From contig JANQEL010000062.1 of assembly GCA_028278345.1 (NCBI GenBank), positions 1 to 55,386 on the forward strand: a stretch of DNA of 55,386 nucleotides. The letters run 5' to 3'. Below are positions 34,995 through 43,482 of this stretch, piece after piece; the first letter of the stretch is position 1, and each line of letters starts with the position of its first letter. Made by a program: the position numbers and the translations under genes. Source of the DNA: Myxococcota bacterium. GTDB lineage: Bacteria; Myxococcota_A; UBA9160; UBA4427. Under the pieces are notes generated by a model that searched no databases, was not told where the DNA came from, and saw only the letters and a list, made by a program, of their open reading frames with translations.

Positions 34995-35815
34995 ATGGCA
35001 TCCCCGGTGTTCCCGACATCCGCGACGAGATCTTCCGCGGGCTCGCGGGCCGGAAGGTCGTTGCGGAGATCGAAGCCGATGAGCCAGGTGTGTTGGCGGG
35101 TGTAGCCGAGGCAGCCGAGCGCGGGAGAGGGCTTGGCCTCGAGGTCGAAACGAAGTTCGAGGACGGTGATTCGATCGATGCGGGCGACGTCCTGCTTCGC
35201 CTTCGCGGCGATGCCAAGCAGATCACCTTTGCCGAGGAGACCTTGATCGGCCTGCTCGCGAAGCCCTCGGGCATCGCGACCGCTACGCGGCAGCTCGTGG
35301 AAGAAGCGCGCGGCCGCTTGCGAGTGGTCGGCGGGGCCTGGAAGAAGGCACACCCCGAAACCAAGGCTTCTGTCCGCCACGCCGTAACCGTGGGTGGTGC
35401 CACGGGGCGCATGGCGGAGCACCCGATGGTCTACCTCGACAAGAACTACGTACGCATGCTGGGCGGCCTGCGCGGAGCGCTCGAAGCGGTCGCACACCTC
35501 GAAGATCACGGGAAGGTGGTGCAGCTGATGGGCGAGGAGGCTTCTCTCTTCGAAGAGGCGAAACTCGCCGTCGAGCTCGGCGCGACGACGGTCTTCGTGG
35601 ATACCGGGGTGCCGGCAGACATCAAGCCGGTCGTCGAGGCACTCGAGAGCCTCGGTGTACGCGAGCGCATGAAGGTGGCGTTCGCCGGCGGCGTGCAACA
35701 CGGCGACCTCGACCTGCTGGTGCGCCTCGGTGCGGATGCACTCTGCATCGGTCGATCGATCGTCGACGCACCGCTTCTCGACATGCGCCTGCGCGTGGTG
35801 GAGATGCTCTCGTGA
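34991..35815 (+). CDS. NadC-like (quinolinate phosphoribosyltransferase fold) protein with altered active site
   Basis: 274 residues from a GTG at 34991 that overlaps the upstream stop by 4 bp (GTGA). The NadC/ModD frame is visible: GDVLLRLRG, the helix EETLIGLLAKPSGIATATR (82-100), GGATGRM, and a C-terminal barrel with FAGGVQHGDLDLLVRLGADALCIG. The usual substrate signatures are changed: the TRKT-PG-R segment reads GGAWKKAHPETKAS, the H-R after GGG reads G-R-M, and K-D-N-H reads D-K-N-Y (150-153). It therefore may use a different pyridine acid, another base, or lack transferase activity. The next gene overlaps by 4 bp. Confidence 0.82.
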   Translation: MNGIPGVPDIRDEIFRGLAGRKVVAEIEADEPGVLAGVAEAAERGRGLGLEVETKFEDGDSIDAGDVLLRLRGDAKQITFAEETLIGLLAKPSGIATATRQLVEEARGRLRVVGGAWKKAHPETKASVRHAVTVGGATGRMAEHPMVYLDKNYVRMLGGLRGALEAVAHLEDHGKVVQLMGEEASLFEEAKLAVELGATTVFVDTGVPADIKPVVEALESLGVRERMKVAFAGGVQHGDLDLLVRLGADALCIGRSIVDAPLLDMRLRVVEMLS

Positions 35816-36723
35816 ATACAGAGGAAGGCTGGAACACCCTCGAGAAGACCGAGATCCGCATCGAGAGAATCGGGCTCGACGGCGCCAACCTGACCGAACT
35901 TGCCAAGGTGGTCGCCGACGTCCTCGGCCTCCCGCACGACGAAGTCCTCGTGATCGACGCCCGTGACGATCTTCTTGCGCTCGACGTCCTGCGCCGCTCG
36001 ATCGACGCCTACCAACTCGTCGGCAAGCGCGACGCGATGCTGCAGGCCATCGGGAAGCTCCACGGTGTCACGGTCAGCGAGAAAACTGATCTGTGTGCGG
36101 AAGGCATGTTCGGCTGGCTGGCGTTCGACGAGGTGGAAGGCCGGGCTGCTCTCGATCGTTCGGCCGAGATGCTGCGCGAGATCGACGCGAAGATCCGCAA
36201 GCGCGCCGTGGTCTTTCCGACCGGCAACGAAGTCGTCGCGGGTCAGATCGTCGACACGAACACACCGCTGATTCGCGCGCGCCTCGAGCGTGAGGGTTAT
36301 GTCGTCGACGAGCGGCCTCCACTGCCGGATGTGCTCGATACGATCCAGGGTGCGCTCAGCAACGCTGCTCACGACGAGGGTTATGGGCTCGTCGTCACGA
36401 CGGGCGGAGTGGGTGCCGAGACGAAGGACTGCACGATCGAAGCCATGCTGGGCGTCGATCCGCAGGCGTCGACGCCGTACCTCTGCCGTTTCGAGAAGGG
36501 GCACGGGCGTCATGCAAAAGACGGTGTGCGCATCGGTGTGGCCCAGGCGGGTACGGCACTCCTGCTTTCGCTTCCGGGCCCCAACGACGAGGTAGAACTC
36601 GGCCTCGAGGCGGCGATCGAACACCTGAACGCCCAGGCGGCTCCCGAAGTCGTCGCGGAAGCCGTCGCCCGAGTACTGCGAGAGAGGCTCAGCGAGAAGA
36701 TGACGTCGTGGCACGCGCCATGA
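35812..36723 (+). CDS. MoCF/CinA-type (COG1058-like) domain protein
   Basis: 303 residues from a GTG at 35812 (GTGA overlap). The first 125 residues are unassigned alpha/beta. From about residue 131 the MoCF fold appears: VVFPTGNEVVAGQIVDTN, RLEREGYVVDERP, then VVTTGGVGAETKDCTIEAM, closely following the CinA N-terminal domain and MoeA/MogA. Known relatives bind molybdopterin or cleave ADP-ribose/NAD-type pyrophosphates. Beside a NadC-like protein, the second, nucleotide-related role seems more likely (inference). The stop overlaps the LLM gene start. Confidence 0.83.
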   Translation: MNTEEGWNTLEKTEIRIERIGLDGANLTELAKVVADVLGLPHDEVLVIDARDDLLALDVLRRSIDAYQLVGKRDAMLQAIGKLHGVTVSEKTDLCAEGMFGWLAFDEVEGRAALDRSAEMLREIDAKIRKRAVVFPTGNEVVAGQIVDTNTPLIRARLEREGYVVDERPPLPDVLDTIQGALSNAAHDEGYGLVVTTGGVGAETKDCTIEAMLGVDPQASTPYLCRFEKGHGRHAKDGVRIGVAQAGTALLLSLPGPNDEVELGLEAAIEHLNAQAAPEVVAEAVARVLRERLSEKMTSWHAP

Positions 36724-37766
36724 CCCAGGCCTGGATCCAATGGGGCCTGCATCCCGCCAATGAAGCCGCCGACCAGGCCGCGAACCTCGAGGCGATGGGT
36801 TGGCACGGCGTCATGGTCTTCGATTCGCAGAGCCTGCTCTCCGATCCCTACGTCACGCTTGCGCTCGCGAGTACGAAGACGAGTCGGCTGGGACTCGGCA
36901 TTGGCGTCTCGAACACGGTCACCCGCAATCCGGCTGTGACTGCCGCAGCGATCGCTTCTCTACAGGCGGCGAGTGGTGGGCGCGCCGTTCTCGGGATCGG
37001 GCGCGGAAACTCTTCGCTCGCCTACCTCGGTGCCGGCCCCGCGCGTCTGTCGGATTTCGAACGCGCTGTCCGTGACATCCGCCGCTATCTCGCGGGAGAG
37101 GGAGTCGATCTCGACTCGGTCGGTGACGATGCGTCCGACCCGCTCTCTGTCACGACCGGCCACCGCCCCGACGAAAGCCGCCTGGGTTGGCTCGACGAGC
37201 GCCTGCCACCCGCGACCCTCGAAGTGGCGGGCACGGGAAGGCGCGTGCTCGGAATCGGCGCGCGCCTTGGCGATCGGGTGAGTGTTTCGGTGGGCGCCAA
37301 CCTCGAGCGTCTTGCCTGGGCGGCCGAACAGGTTCGATCACAGGTGCCGCCGGATCGCGAGCCCCCCGGTCTCTCGGCCTACGTCTCTGTCGTGGCTCTC
37401 GAAGACGAGGAACTGGCCTGCTACCTGGCTGGACCCGAAGTGGCGATGCACGCGCACATCCTGGCCTTCCAGAAGAGCCCCGACCTGCCCTTGAGCGAAC
37501 AAGACGGAAAGACCGTGCGCAGGGTCGCCGAGGTCTACGACATGACGCGCCATGGAGACTTCGGACCGCAGACCGAAGCCCTCGACCCCGCCTTCATCCG
37601 CGACAATGCCGTCGTGGGACGTCCGGACGCGGTCGTGGGGAAGCTGCGCGCCATCGCCGCGTTGGGCTACGACCGGATCGTCTTCATGCTGCCGATTCGT
37701 GGCGGAGTGCATCTGCCCGACGTCTTCTCGACGGTCGGCGAAGCCGTACTTCCGCGGATGAACTAG
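36720..37766 (+). CDS. Luciferase-like (LLM) flavin-dependent oxidoreductase
   Basis: 348 residues from ATG 36720, which overlaps the upstream stop (ATGA); a GTG at 36708 would add four residues. TIM-barrel LLM pattern: GWHGVMVFDSQSLLSDPYVTLALA, LGIGVSNTVTRNP, LGIGRGNSS, and a C-terminal GRPDAVVGKLRAIAALGYDRIVF. Members use FMN or F420. It is the last gene of the operon. The cofactor choice cannot be read from the sequence, although a cofactor-making operon ending in an LLM enzyme is suggestive. A second LLM protein is at 49859. Confidence 0.88.
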   Translation: MTQAWIQWGLHPANEAADQAANLEAMGWHGVMVFDSQSLLSDPYVTLALASTKTSRLGLGIGVSNTVTRNPAVTAAAIASLQAASGGRAVLGIGRGNSSLAYLGAGPARLSDFERAVRDIRRYLAGEGVDLDSVGDDASDPLSVTTGHRPDESRLGWLDERLPPATLEVAGTGRRVLGIGARLGDRVSVSVGANLERLAWAAEQVRSQVPPDREPPGLSAYVSVVALEDEELACYLAGPEVAMHAHILAFQKSPDLPLSEQDGKTVRRVAEVYDMTRHGDFGPQTEALDPAFIRDNAVVGRPDAVVGKLRAIAALGYDRIVFMLPIRGGVHLPDVFSTVGEAVLPRMN

Positions 37767-37776
37767 ACACGCGATT

Positions 37777-39120
37777 TCATTTCTGACTCGCGGCGTGCGT
37801 GCGGCCATCGATCTGTGCCTGGGCGGCCTGTTGTTCCGCGCGGCCGAACGGGAACTTCCACATGAGGGCGATCATCGCGGCACCCAGCGCAACCGAAGAG
37901 AACCCGGTGATGGCGCGGATGGAGAAGTGGGCGCTCGCATCCTCACGCGCGGCCACCGGATCGAAGCCAGCCCAGTCGGCGGCGAGGAACGCGAACGCAA
38001 TCCCACCCGCGAGCCCGAGCTTCAGCGTGGTCGTGAGTAGCGCGAAGTAGATGCCGGTTCGCTCTTCACCCGACTCGAGCCGATCTGCATCGACGAGATC
38101 CGCCATGATGGAACGCGGCAGGAACTGGGCACCACTCGTCGCAAGCCCAAGCAAGCAACCGCCGGCGACGTAGAGACCGAACTCACCCGCCGGTACCCAG
38201 AGCGCGAACAGACCACCCAGCAGCGTGAACACCGCGGTGATTGCGAACGCGTTGTGCTTTTCGAGATCGCGAGCGATCCGCACCCACACCGGCACGGCGA
38301 GCATGCCGGCACCGATCGTGAGCAACTGGATCACACCGGCTCGACCCGGGTGACCCAATACGATTTCGATGAAGAAGACCGAAACCGACGTCGCGATCCC
38401 CAGGTTGAGGCCGGCCGCGAGATCCGCAGCGAGTAGCCGCCGCATCGCCGGCTGCCGCATGGCCTCGGCGACGATGCGGAACAGGGAAACGCTCGTCGGC
38501 GAAGGACGGCGCTGGATGCTCTTCGGCCCGCGGAACAGGGCGAGTGCGAGACTCGGAGGGAGGAGCACCAGGATCAAGACGCCGAGCGCCTGGACGCGGT
38601 CGCGTGCGACGTGCTGCGCTTCGGAACCGAGTAGTTCAACGGCCGCTGGAACCATCAGTGCCGCGACCGTCCCGACACTGCTCGCGAGCTGGACGATGCC
38701 CATCACGCGAGCCCGGCCGTCGTACTCGGTGGAGGTTTCACCCGCCCAGCTGAACAAGCCCACACTCATGAAGGACCAGCCGACGTAGAGCAGGAGCAAC
38801 GTGGCCATGAACGCGACGGGGTCACCGGGAGGGGTGGCGAAGAACAGCAGGCTAGTCGCGATGGCGACCGGGATCCCACCGATCGCCACCCAACCGGCCC
38901 GCGAAACGCGCTCCTGGAAGCGATCCATCAATACCCCGGCGAGCGGGTCGGTGACGACATCGAAGACGCGCGCGCCCGCGAGCATCATTCCAACGGTGGC
39001 CATGCCCAGGCCCATCTCCCTCGCGTAGTACGAAGGAATGAACACTGCGAGTGGCATGATGAGCGCGTACATGGGTACGGCGGGTGCAGCGAGCGCAAGG
39101 GTGCCCCGGTTCGAGTCCAT
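37777..39120 (-). CDS. GPH-type MFS transporter (MelB-like)
   Basis: 447 residues from ATG 39120. Twelve predicted helices in the glycoside-pentoside-hexuronide:cation symporter layout, with the diagnostic ARVFDVVTDPLAGVLMDR after helix 2. Substrates of the family are sugars and glycosides driven by H+ or Na+; in some bacteria members also carry other small organic compounds. It starts 4 bp after the cupin stop, so the two are co-transcribed. It is convergent with the LLM gene, ending 10 bp away. Confidence 0.88.
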   Translation of the reverse strand: MDSNRGTLALAAPAVPMYALIMPLAVFIPSYYAREMGLGMATVGMMLAGARVFDVVTDPLAGVLMDRFQERVSRAGWVAIGGIPVAIATSLLFFATPPGDPVAFMATLLLLYVGWSFMSVGLFSWAGETSTEYDGRARVMGIVQLASSVGTVAALMVPAAVELLGSEAQHVARDRVQALGVLILVLLPPSLALALFRGPKSIQRRPSPTSVSLFRIVAEAMRQPAMRRLLAADLAAGLNLGIATSVSVFFIEIVLGHPGRAGVIQLLTIGAGMLAVPVWVRIARDLEKHNAFAITAVFTLLGGLFALWVPAGEFGLYVAGGCLLGLATSGAQFLPRSIMADLVDADRLESGEERTGIYFALLTTTLKLGLAGGIAFAFLAADWAGFDPVAAREDASAHFSIRAITGFSSVALGAAMIALMWKFPFGRAEQQAAQAQIDGRTHAASQK

Positions 39121-39124
39121 GGAG

Positions 39125-39754
39125 TCAGCGCCACTCGGCCACGACGGCCTGATACGTGGTGGTGCCGACGTTTCGAATCGAGAGGGCCGCGGGTTCCTCG
39201 CGCCAGATGACGTCACCGGGTGCGATGGAGACGATGCGCTCGCTTCCGCCGGGTTCGCGAACCAGCAAGGACGCGCGGCTCAGCGCGACGGTGAGCCCGG
39301 CGAACGGGTACTCGAACTTTCCTGTCTCGGACTCCGCCTCCAGTGCGAAGTCGTAGGCGCGCAACCGCTCGGCTTCCCATCGCAGCGCGTGACCGGGTGC
39401 ATCGAGTGATTCGCGCGCGGTGACGGGTGGCGACGTCTTGATCTCGGCGCCGATCATCCGCGCGCCCTCGCTCCCGAGGTTCGTCACCCGGTGGATGAGC
39501 GGTTCACTGCGGTGCGGACGGCAGATCGAAATGCCGGCGGGGATCGTGCCATCCCCTCCCGGTTCTTCACCGAAGGTCTGATCCCGCAGACGCGCTTCGC
39601 AGACGATCGCGTAGAAGGTGTCTTCGGTGTGGCGGTGGAAGAGGGTCGCTTCGCCCGACGGGATCAACACGTCGTAGACCCGCGCGTAGGCGTTTTCGAA
39701 GCTGTGTCGGTGGAAGGGCTCGTCGCGCACCTCGACATAGTCGTGCTCGGGCAT
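39125..39754 (-). CDS. Cupin-domain protein
   Basis: 209 residues from ATG 39754, with GGAG seven bases upstream. Two cupin-like halves: LIPSGEATLFHRHTEDTFYAIV with the His-x-His...Glu metal motif in the first, and VSIAPGDVIWREE in the second. Cupins include dioxygenases, isomerases and sugar-binding proteins. It diverges from the flavin hydroxylase at 39925 across a 170-bp gap holding a 38-bp palindrome, and is followed by a transporter. It might help uptake or processing of the hydroxylase substrate (inference). Confidence 0.85.
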   Translation of the reverse strand: MPEHDYVEVRDEPFHRHSFENAYARVYDVLIPSGEATLFHRHTEDTFYAIVCEARLRDQTFGEEPGGDGTIPAGISICRPHRSEPLIHRVTNLGSEGARMIGAEIKTSPPVTARESLDAPGHALRWEAERLRAYDFALEAESETGKFEYPFAGLTVALSRASLLVREPGGSERIVSIAPGDVIWREEPAALSIRNVGTTTYQAVVAEWR

Positions 39755-39816
39755 CGGGGGACTCCGGGGGGCGATTGGGGCTTGCTGGACCCCTCGCGCC
39801 ATTGCGTGATCGTGGG

Positions 39817-39854
39817 TTGCGCCAAAAACATATCGTGATATGTTTTTGGCGCAA
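39817..39854. promoter_or_regulatory. 38-bp near-perfect palindrome between divergent cupin and flavin hydroxylase genes
   Basis: Arms TTGCGCCAAAAACATATC and GATATGTTTTTGGCGCAA are perfect 18-bp complements with a 2-bp centre (GT). It lies in the 170-bp divergent gap 39755-39924. It is much longer than the other operators here, and would suit two dimers of the TetR protein encoded at 41537 or control of both directions. The run of A/T inside each arm also bends DNA. Confidence 0.75.
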
Positions 39855-39878
39855 ACCGGAAAATCCGTAGATCTGACA

Positions 39879-39914
39879 GGTAGATAGAAAGGTAGATAGA
39901 GCGGCAGATAGAAG
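39879..39914 (+). repeat. Three tandem 12-bp repeats in the hydroxylase leader
   Basis: Units GGTAGATAGAAA, GGTAGATAGAGC and GGCAGATAGAAG lie head to tail just before the GGGAG ribosome-binding site of the gene at 39925. They share GGxAGATAGA. They may have arisen by slippage and are a possible site of copy-number change in the leader. Confidence 0.7.
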
Positions 39915-39924
39915 GGAGAACCCC

Positions 39925-41532
39925 ATGGCCACCCACGAAACCTCCGTCCTGATCGTCGGCGCCGGCCCGATCGGCCTCGCCGCCGCGATCCTCCTCGACC
40001 AGCAGGGCGTCTCCACGCTCGTGGTCGATCGCAAGCCCGACTTCGACGACCACCCGCGCGCCCGCTTGATGGACTCGTGCACCCTCGAGCTCTTCCGTCA
40101 GTTCGGTATCGCCGACGCCGTCGAAGCCACGGGCATCGGCCCGGATTGGACCGAGGTGATCACCTGCGCCGAGTCGATCGCCGGCAAACAGATCGCGCGG
40201 ATCCCGAGCCCCGAGTTCCACTCGGTGCCCCGCCCGATCACGCCGCAGGTTCCGGTGATGACCTGCCAGGACCTGCTCGAACCCATCCTCTACGAGCGCG
40301 CCAAGGCCAGTGATCACGTCGAGGTCCAACTCAGCCGCGAGATCATCGAGCTCGACCAGGACGAGAGTGGCTGCCGCGCCCGCATTCGCAACGTCGACAC
40401 GGGCGAAGAGGAAGAAATCCTCGCTTCCTACGTGATCGGCGCCGACGGCGTGAAGAGCTTCGTTCGCAAGGCCATCGGTGCGGTGCTCGAAGGTGAGGCG
40501 CGCGACATGTACTTCCGCGACGTGCTCTTCCACGCCGATCTCTCACCCTGGGTCGATGACCTCGATCGCAAGGGGGCGTTGCTCTTCGTCGCGCACCCGA
40601 TGGGAGCGGGGACGTTCCAGCCGTTGGACGGCAAGCAGCGCTATCGCATCCAGATTGGTGGTCTCGACCCCGACGCCGACATCAGTGACGAGTGGTGCAG
40701 GAAGTGGTTGTGGTCGGCGATCGGCGCGGGCGACGAGTTCCCGATCGAGATCTTCAGCAAGACGATCTGGCAGGTGGGTGCGCGCGCGTCCAACCACTTC
40801 AGCAAGGGGCGGATCTTCCTCGCGGGAGACGCAGCGCAGGTCTTCACACCAACCGGCGGCATGGGAATGAACTGCGCGTTCGCGGGCGTTCGCAATCTCG
40901 CGTGGAAGCTCGCCTACGTCGTTCGGGGCGTCGCTCCGGCTTCGATCCTCGAAACCTACGAGAGCGAATGGAAGCCGCAGTCCCTGCGGCGCACGAAGGC
41001 GGCACTCGAGAACACCGACTACATCATCGGTGTCTTCTCGGCCTACGTCGGCGGCGGGGATCTCTACAAGGCCCTCAACGACGTCAAGCAGTACACCCAC
41101 TACGAAGGAACGATCTTCGGCTACGAGATCGCATCGGATCTCTGCCAGAAGGACCCGGCCGATCCGCCGCAGGTCGAAGACGAGGGGCAGGACTACGTGC
41201 CCATCGTGCGATCGGGGAGGCGCGCTCCCCACCTCTGGCTCGACTCCAACGAAGAACGCTCGATCCTCGACGTGTACGGCACAGACTATGTCCTCGTCCT
41301 GGGCGAAGGCGCAGACGATGCGGCGTGGACCGATGCGGCAAGCAAGATCCAGGGCCGCGGCTTCCCGCTTGCGATCGAGCGCTTCGAGGCTTCTCGGCTC
41401 GAGGGCACGCCGTACGAAGGGGAGGAGGCGACCCTGGTCCGACCCGATCTGATCGTGGCGGGACACGTACCGCGCGGCGAATCGGTGCGACCCGTAGAGT
41501 TCCTGGAATCGGTGCTTCCCCTCGCGAGTTGA
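39925..41532 (+). CDS. FAD-dependent aromatic hydroxylase (PheA/TfdB/MhpA-like)
   Basis: 535 residues from ATG 39925. FAD fold IVGAGPIGLAAAILLD and VVDRKPDF; DG motif VIGADGVKSFVRKA; GD motif FLAGDAAQVFTPTGGMGMNCA. A thioredoxin-like C-terminal domain (DYVLVLGEGADDAAW) is present. It is a paralogue of the enzyme at 17712, with the same length and layout, but in a different setting: it is followed after 4 bp by its own TetR gene and diverges from cupin and transporter genes. The substrate is probably a phenolic or polycyclic compound. Confidence 0.93.
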   Translation: MATHETSVLIVGAGPIGLAAAILLDQQGVSTLVVDRKPDFDDHPRARLMDSCTLELFRQFGIADAVEATGIGPDWTEVITCAESIAGKQIARIPSPEFHSVPRPITPQVPVMTCQDLLEPILYERAKASDHVEVQLSREIIELDQDESGCRARIRNVDTGEEEEILASYVIGADGVKSFVRKAIGAVLEGEARDMYFRDVLFHADLSPWVDDLDRKGALLFVAHPMGAGTFQPLDGKQRYRIQIGGLDPDADISDEWCRKWLWSAIGAGDEFPIEIFSKTIWQVGARASNHFSKGRIFLAGDAAQVFTPTGGMGMNCAFAGVRNLAWKLAYVVRGVAPASILETYESEWKPQSLRRTKAALENTDYIIGVFSAYVGGGDLYKALNDVKQYTHYEGTIFGYEIASDLCQKDPADPPQVEDEGQDYVPIVRSGRRAPHLWLDSNEERSILDVYGTDYVLVLGEGADDAAWTDAASKIQGRGFPLAIERFEASRLEGTPYEGEEATLVRPDLIVAGHVPRGESVRPVEFLESVLPLAS

Positions 41533-41536
41533 ATCG

Positions 41537-42205
41537 ATGTCGCTTCGCGAAGCAGGGAAACAGAAGAGACGCCAACTGATCCTCGAGGCCGCCGAAGCAC
41601 TGATTCGCGAACACGAGGGCGTCGGCTTCTCGATGCGCGAGCTCGCGAAGAAGGCGGAGGTGGCCTTCGTCACCCCCTTCAATCTCTTCACGAGCAAAGG
41701 GGGCGTGATCGCGGGTCTGCTGGAGGCGCGGCTCGATGCGCAGCGCGAACGGCTGATTCCCGTCGACGAGGCAGTCGACCCGATCGACCGCATCTTCGAT
41801 CTCGCGCTGCGCGGCAGCCGGGCCTACACGGCCGATCCGGAACTCTATCGCCCCATCCTGCAAGCCCTTCCGAGCATCGAGGGCGTTGATGATGCTCGCC
41901 TCCTCGCTCTGGCCACCGAACTGTGGCGACTCGCGCTTCGCGATGCGGAGAACGTGGGGATGATCGAGACGGGGCGCGATCTGGATCTGCTCAGCCGCAC
42001 GCTCCACATCACCTTTCGCGGAGCACTCTGGTTCTGGGTGGCCGGTGGGGTCGACGTACCCGAACTCGAGCGCCAGGTGCAGTACGGCGCGGGCACCTGC
42101 CTGCTGGCGGTGTTGACGACCGAGCACCGCGAACGCGTGGCGGATCGCCTGCGCACACTCGAAGCAGACCGGCCCGCCGCAGAACCGACGCGTCGCGAGG
42201 GTTAG
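41537..42205 (+). CDS. TetR-family regulator of the second flavin hydroxylase
   Basis: 222 residues from ATG 41537, 4 bp after the hydroxylase stop. Helix-turn-helix: GFSMRELAKKAEVAFVTPFNLFTSKGGV. The large helical domain has WRLALRDAENVGM and similar. Being in the same operon as the hydroxylase, it likely controls the 38-bp palindrome upstream by negative feedback. The gene ends 1 bp before the convergent lipase-like gene. Confidence 0.92.
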   Translation: MSLREAGKQKRRQLILEAAEALIREHEGVGFSMRELAKKAEVAFVTPFNLFTSKGGVIAGLLEARLDAQRERLIPVDEAVDPIDRIFDLALRGSRAYTADPELYRPILQALPSIEGVDDARLLALATELWRLALRDAENVGMIETGRDLDLLSRTLHITFRGALWFWVAGGVDVPELERQVQYGAGTCLLAVLTTEHRERVADRLRTLEADRPAAEPTRREG

Positions 42206-42206
42206 C

Positions 42207-43415
42207 TCAGCGAATCTCGCCGCAGTTGTTCGTCGCGCTCTCGCCGGCGAATCGCGCGGCGATCCAGCCCGAGAAGTCGGCCTTGCCCACGTTCATCGGA
42301 CCACTGTGCTCTTCGCCCGGGTAGACGAGGAAGCTGACGTCCGTCCCGGCCTCGCAGAGTGACCGCACATAGTCCTTCGCAAGGGGAAACGGTGTCATCG
42401 TGTCTTCCGTCCCCTGCCCGATCAGCACGGGGCGATCGAGGGGACCGGACGAGACTTCCATCTGCACCACGGCTTCGGCGACGCCCGGTGTTTCGGAGAA
42501 CGGCACCGTGCGGAAGGTCGTGTCGGTTCGCAGGTTGAGTGCTGCTCCTTCGCGCAGCAGCTCCATCACGCAGGCCTCGTCGACACGCGGCATGAGGGCG
42601 AGTGCTTCGTCCGTGAGCGCGCGCTCTGCGCTGAACTCCGGAGTGAAGGTCTCCATGCCCCTCGTGTTCAGCAGCACGACACCGAGGTAGCGCATGGGTT
42701 GGTCGGCCATGTTGTGGTCGCCAGAGTACGAGCGCGCGAAGAAGATGCCGGGTGCCGTCGCCAGCGTGCCGACGAACTCGAGTGGCGTGCGACCGGTGGC
42801 GTACTCGGCCGTGCAGAGCGCGCCGTGGCCGCCCTGCGATTGTCCGGTGACGAGCCACTTGCGCGAGAGGCTCCAGCCGAGCGATTGGGCGGCCGTCACT
42901 GCATCGATATTGCTCAACGCAGCAGCCTTGCAGTGCAGGTACGGATGGGGGCCCGGGGTTCCGAGCCCTTCGTAGTCGGTGGCGACGATTGCGTAGCCTT
43001 CCGAAAGCCAGTGATTCAGATAGGTGACGTCGCGCGGAGATCGCCCCTGCCACGATGGCGCGCAGCGATCGGCGATGCCCACCGTCCCGTGCGACCACGC
43101 GATGACGGGCCAGCCGCCCTCCGGTGCTTCACCGGGTGGAAGGAAGGCCGCCGCTGACACCACCACGGAGCGACCATCGAAACCCTCCGAGGTGTAGAGG
43201 AAGCGGACCGCACGCGCGCTCTCGGCGAGCTGCAAACGGGCTTCGAGAGGAGCTTGCTGAAGCAGTCGCCCCGGCGATGCCGGAACGGCTTCGGTCCACG
43301 CGTAGAAATCCGGCGGGTCGCCGAGGGCTTGTGGTTGCGCGGAGAGCGGCGGTGCCTGCTTCGCGCAACCCAAGGTGAGGACCAGGGCGAGAATCGTGAT
43401 CGAAATCGAACGCAT
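42207..43415 (-). CDS. Secretory lipase-like lipoprotein (alpha/beta hydrolase)
   Basis: 402 residues from ATG 43415. Lipoprotein signal peptide MRSISITILALVLTLGC with lipobox LTLG-C at Cys17, so membrane-anchored after lipidation. The catalytic triad of the LIP/secretory-lipase type: Ser in VTGQSQGGHG, Asp in GQGTEDTMTP and His in GEEHSGP. Several Cys residues (CAPSW, HCKAAA, LCTAEY, EACVME, SLCEAG, NNCGEIR) suggest disulfides. It would cleave esters or lipids outside the inner membrane. The gene ends 1 bp from the TetR gene and follows the acyl-CoA dehydrogenase pair, 67 bp downstream on the same strand. Confidence 0.87.
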   Translation of the reverse strand: MRSISITILALVLTLGCAKQAPPLSAQPQALGDPPDFYAWTEAVPASPGRLLQQAPLEARLQLAESARAVRFLYTSEGFDGRSVVVSAAAFLPPGEAPEGGWPVIAWSHGTVGIADRCAPSWQGRSPRDVTYLNHWLSEGYAIVATDYEGLGTPGPHPYLHCKAAALSNIDAVTAAQSLGWSLSRKWLVTGQSQGGHGALCTAEYATGRTPLEFVGTLATAPGIFFARSYSGDHNMADQPMRYLGVVLLNTRGMETFTPEFSAERALTDEALALMPRVDEACVMELLREGAALNLRTDTTFRTVPFSETPGVAEAVVQMEVSSGPLDRPVLIGQGTEDTMTPFPLAKDYVRSLCEAGTDVSFLVYPGEEHSGPMNVGKADFSGWIAARFAGESATNNCGEIR

Positions 43416-43482
43416 GGCGCGCGACGGTAAACGACGACGTCGTCCCCGAACCACTCACATTTCGCGCCGCCCGCGCTCGCGT

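Noticed and set aside
39879..39914. CRISPR-like array
   Set aside because: Units are 12 bp, contiguous and without spacers, so this is a short tandem repeat only.
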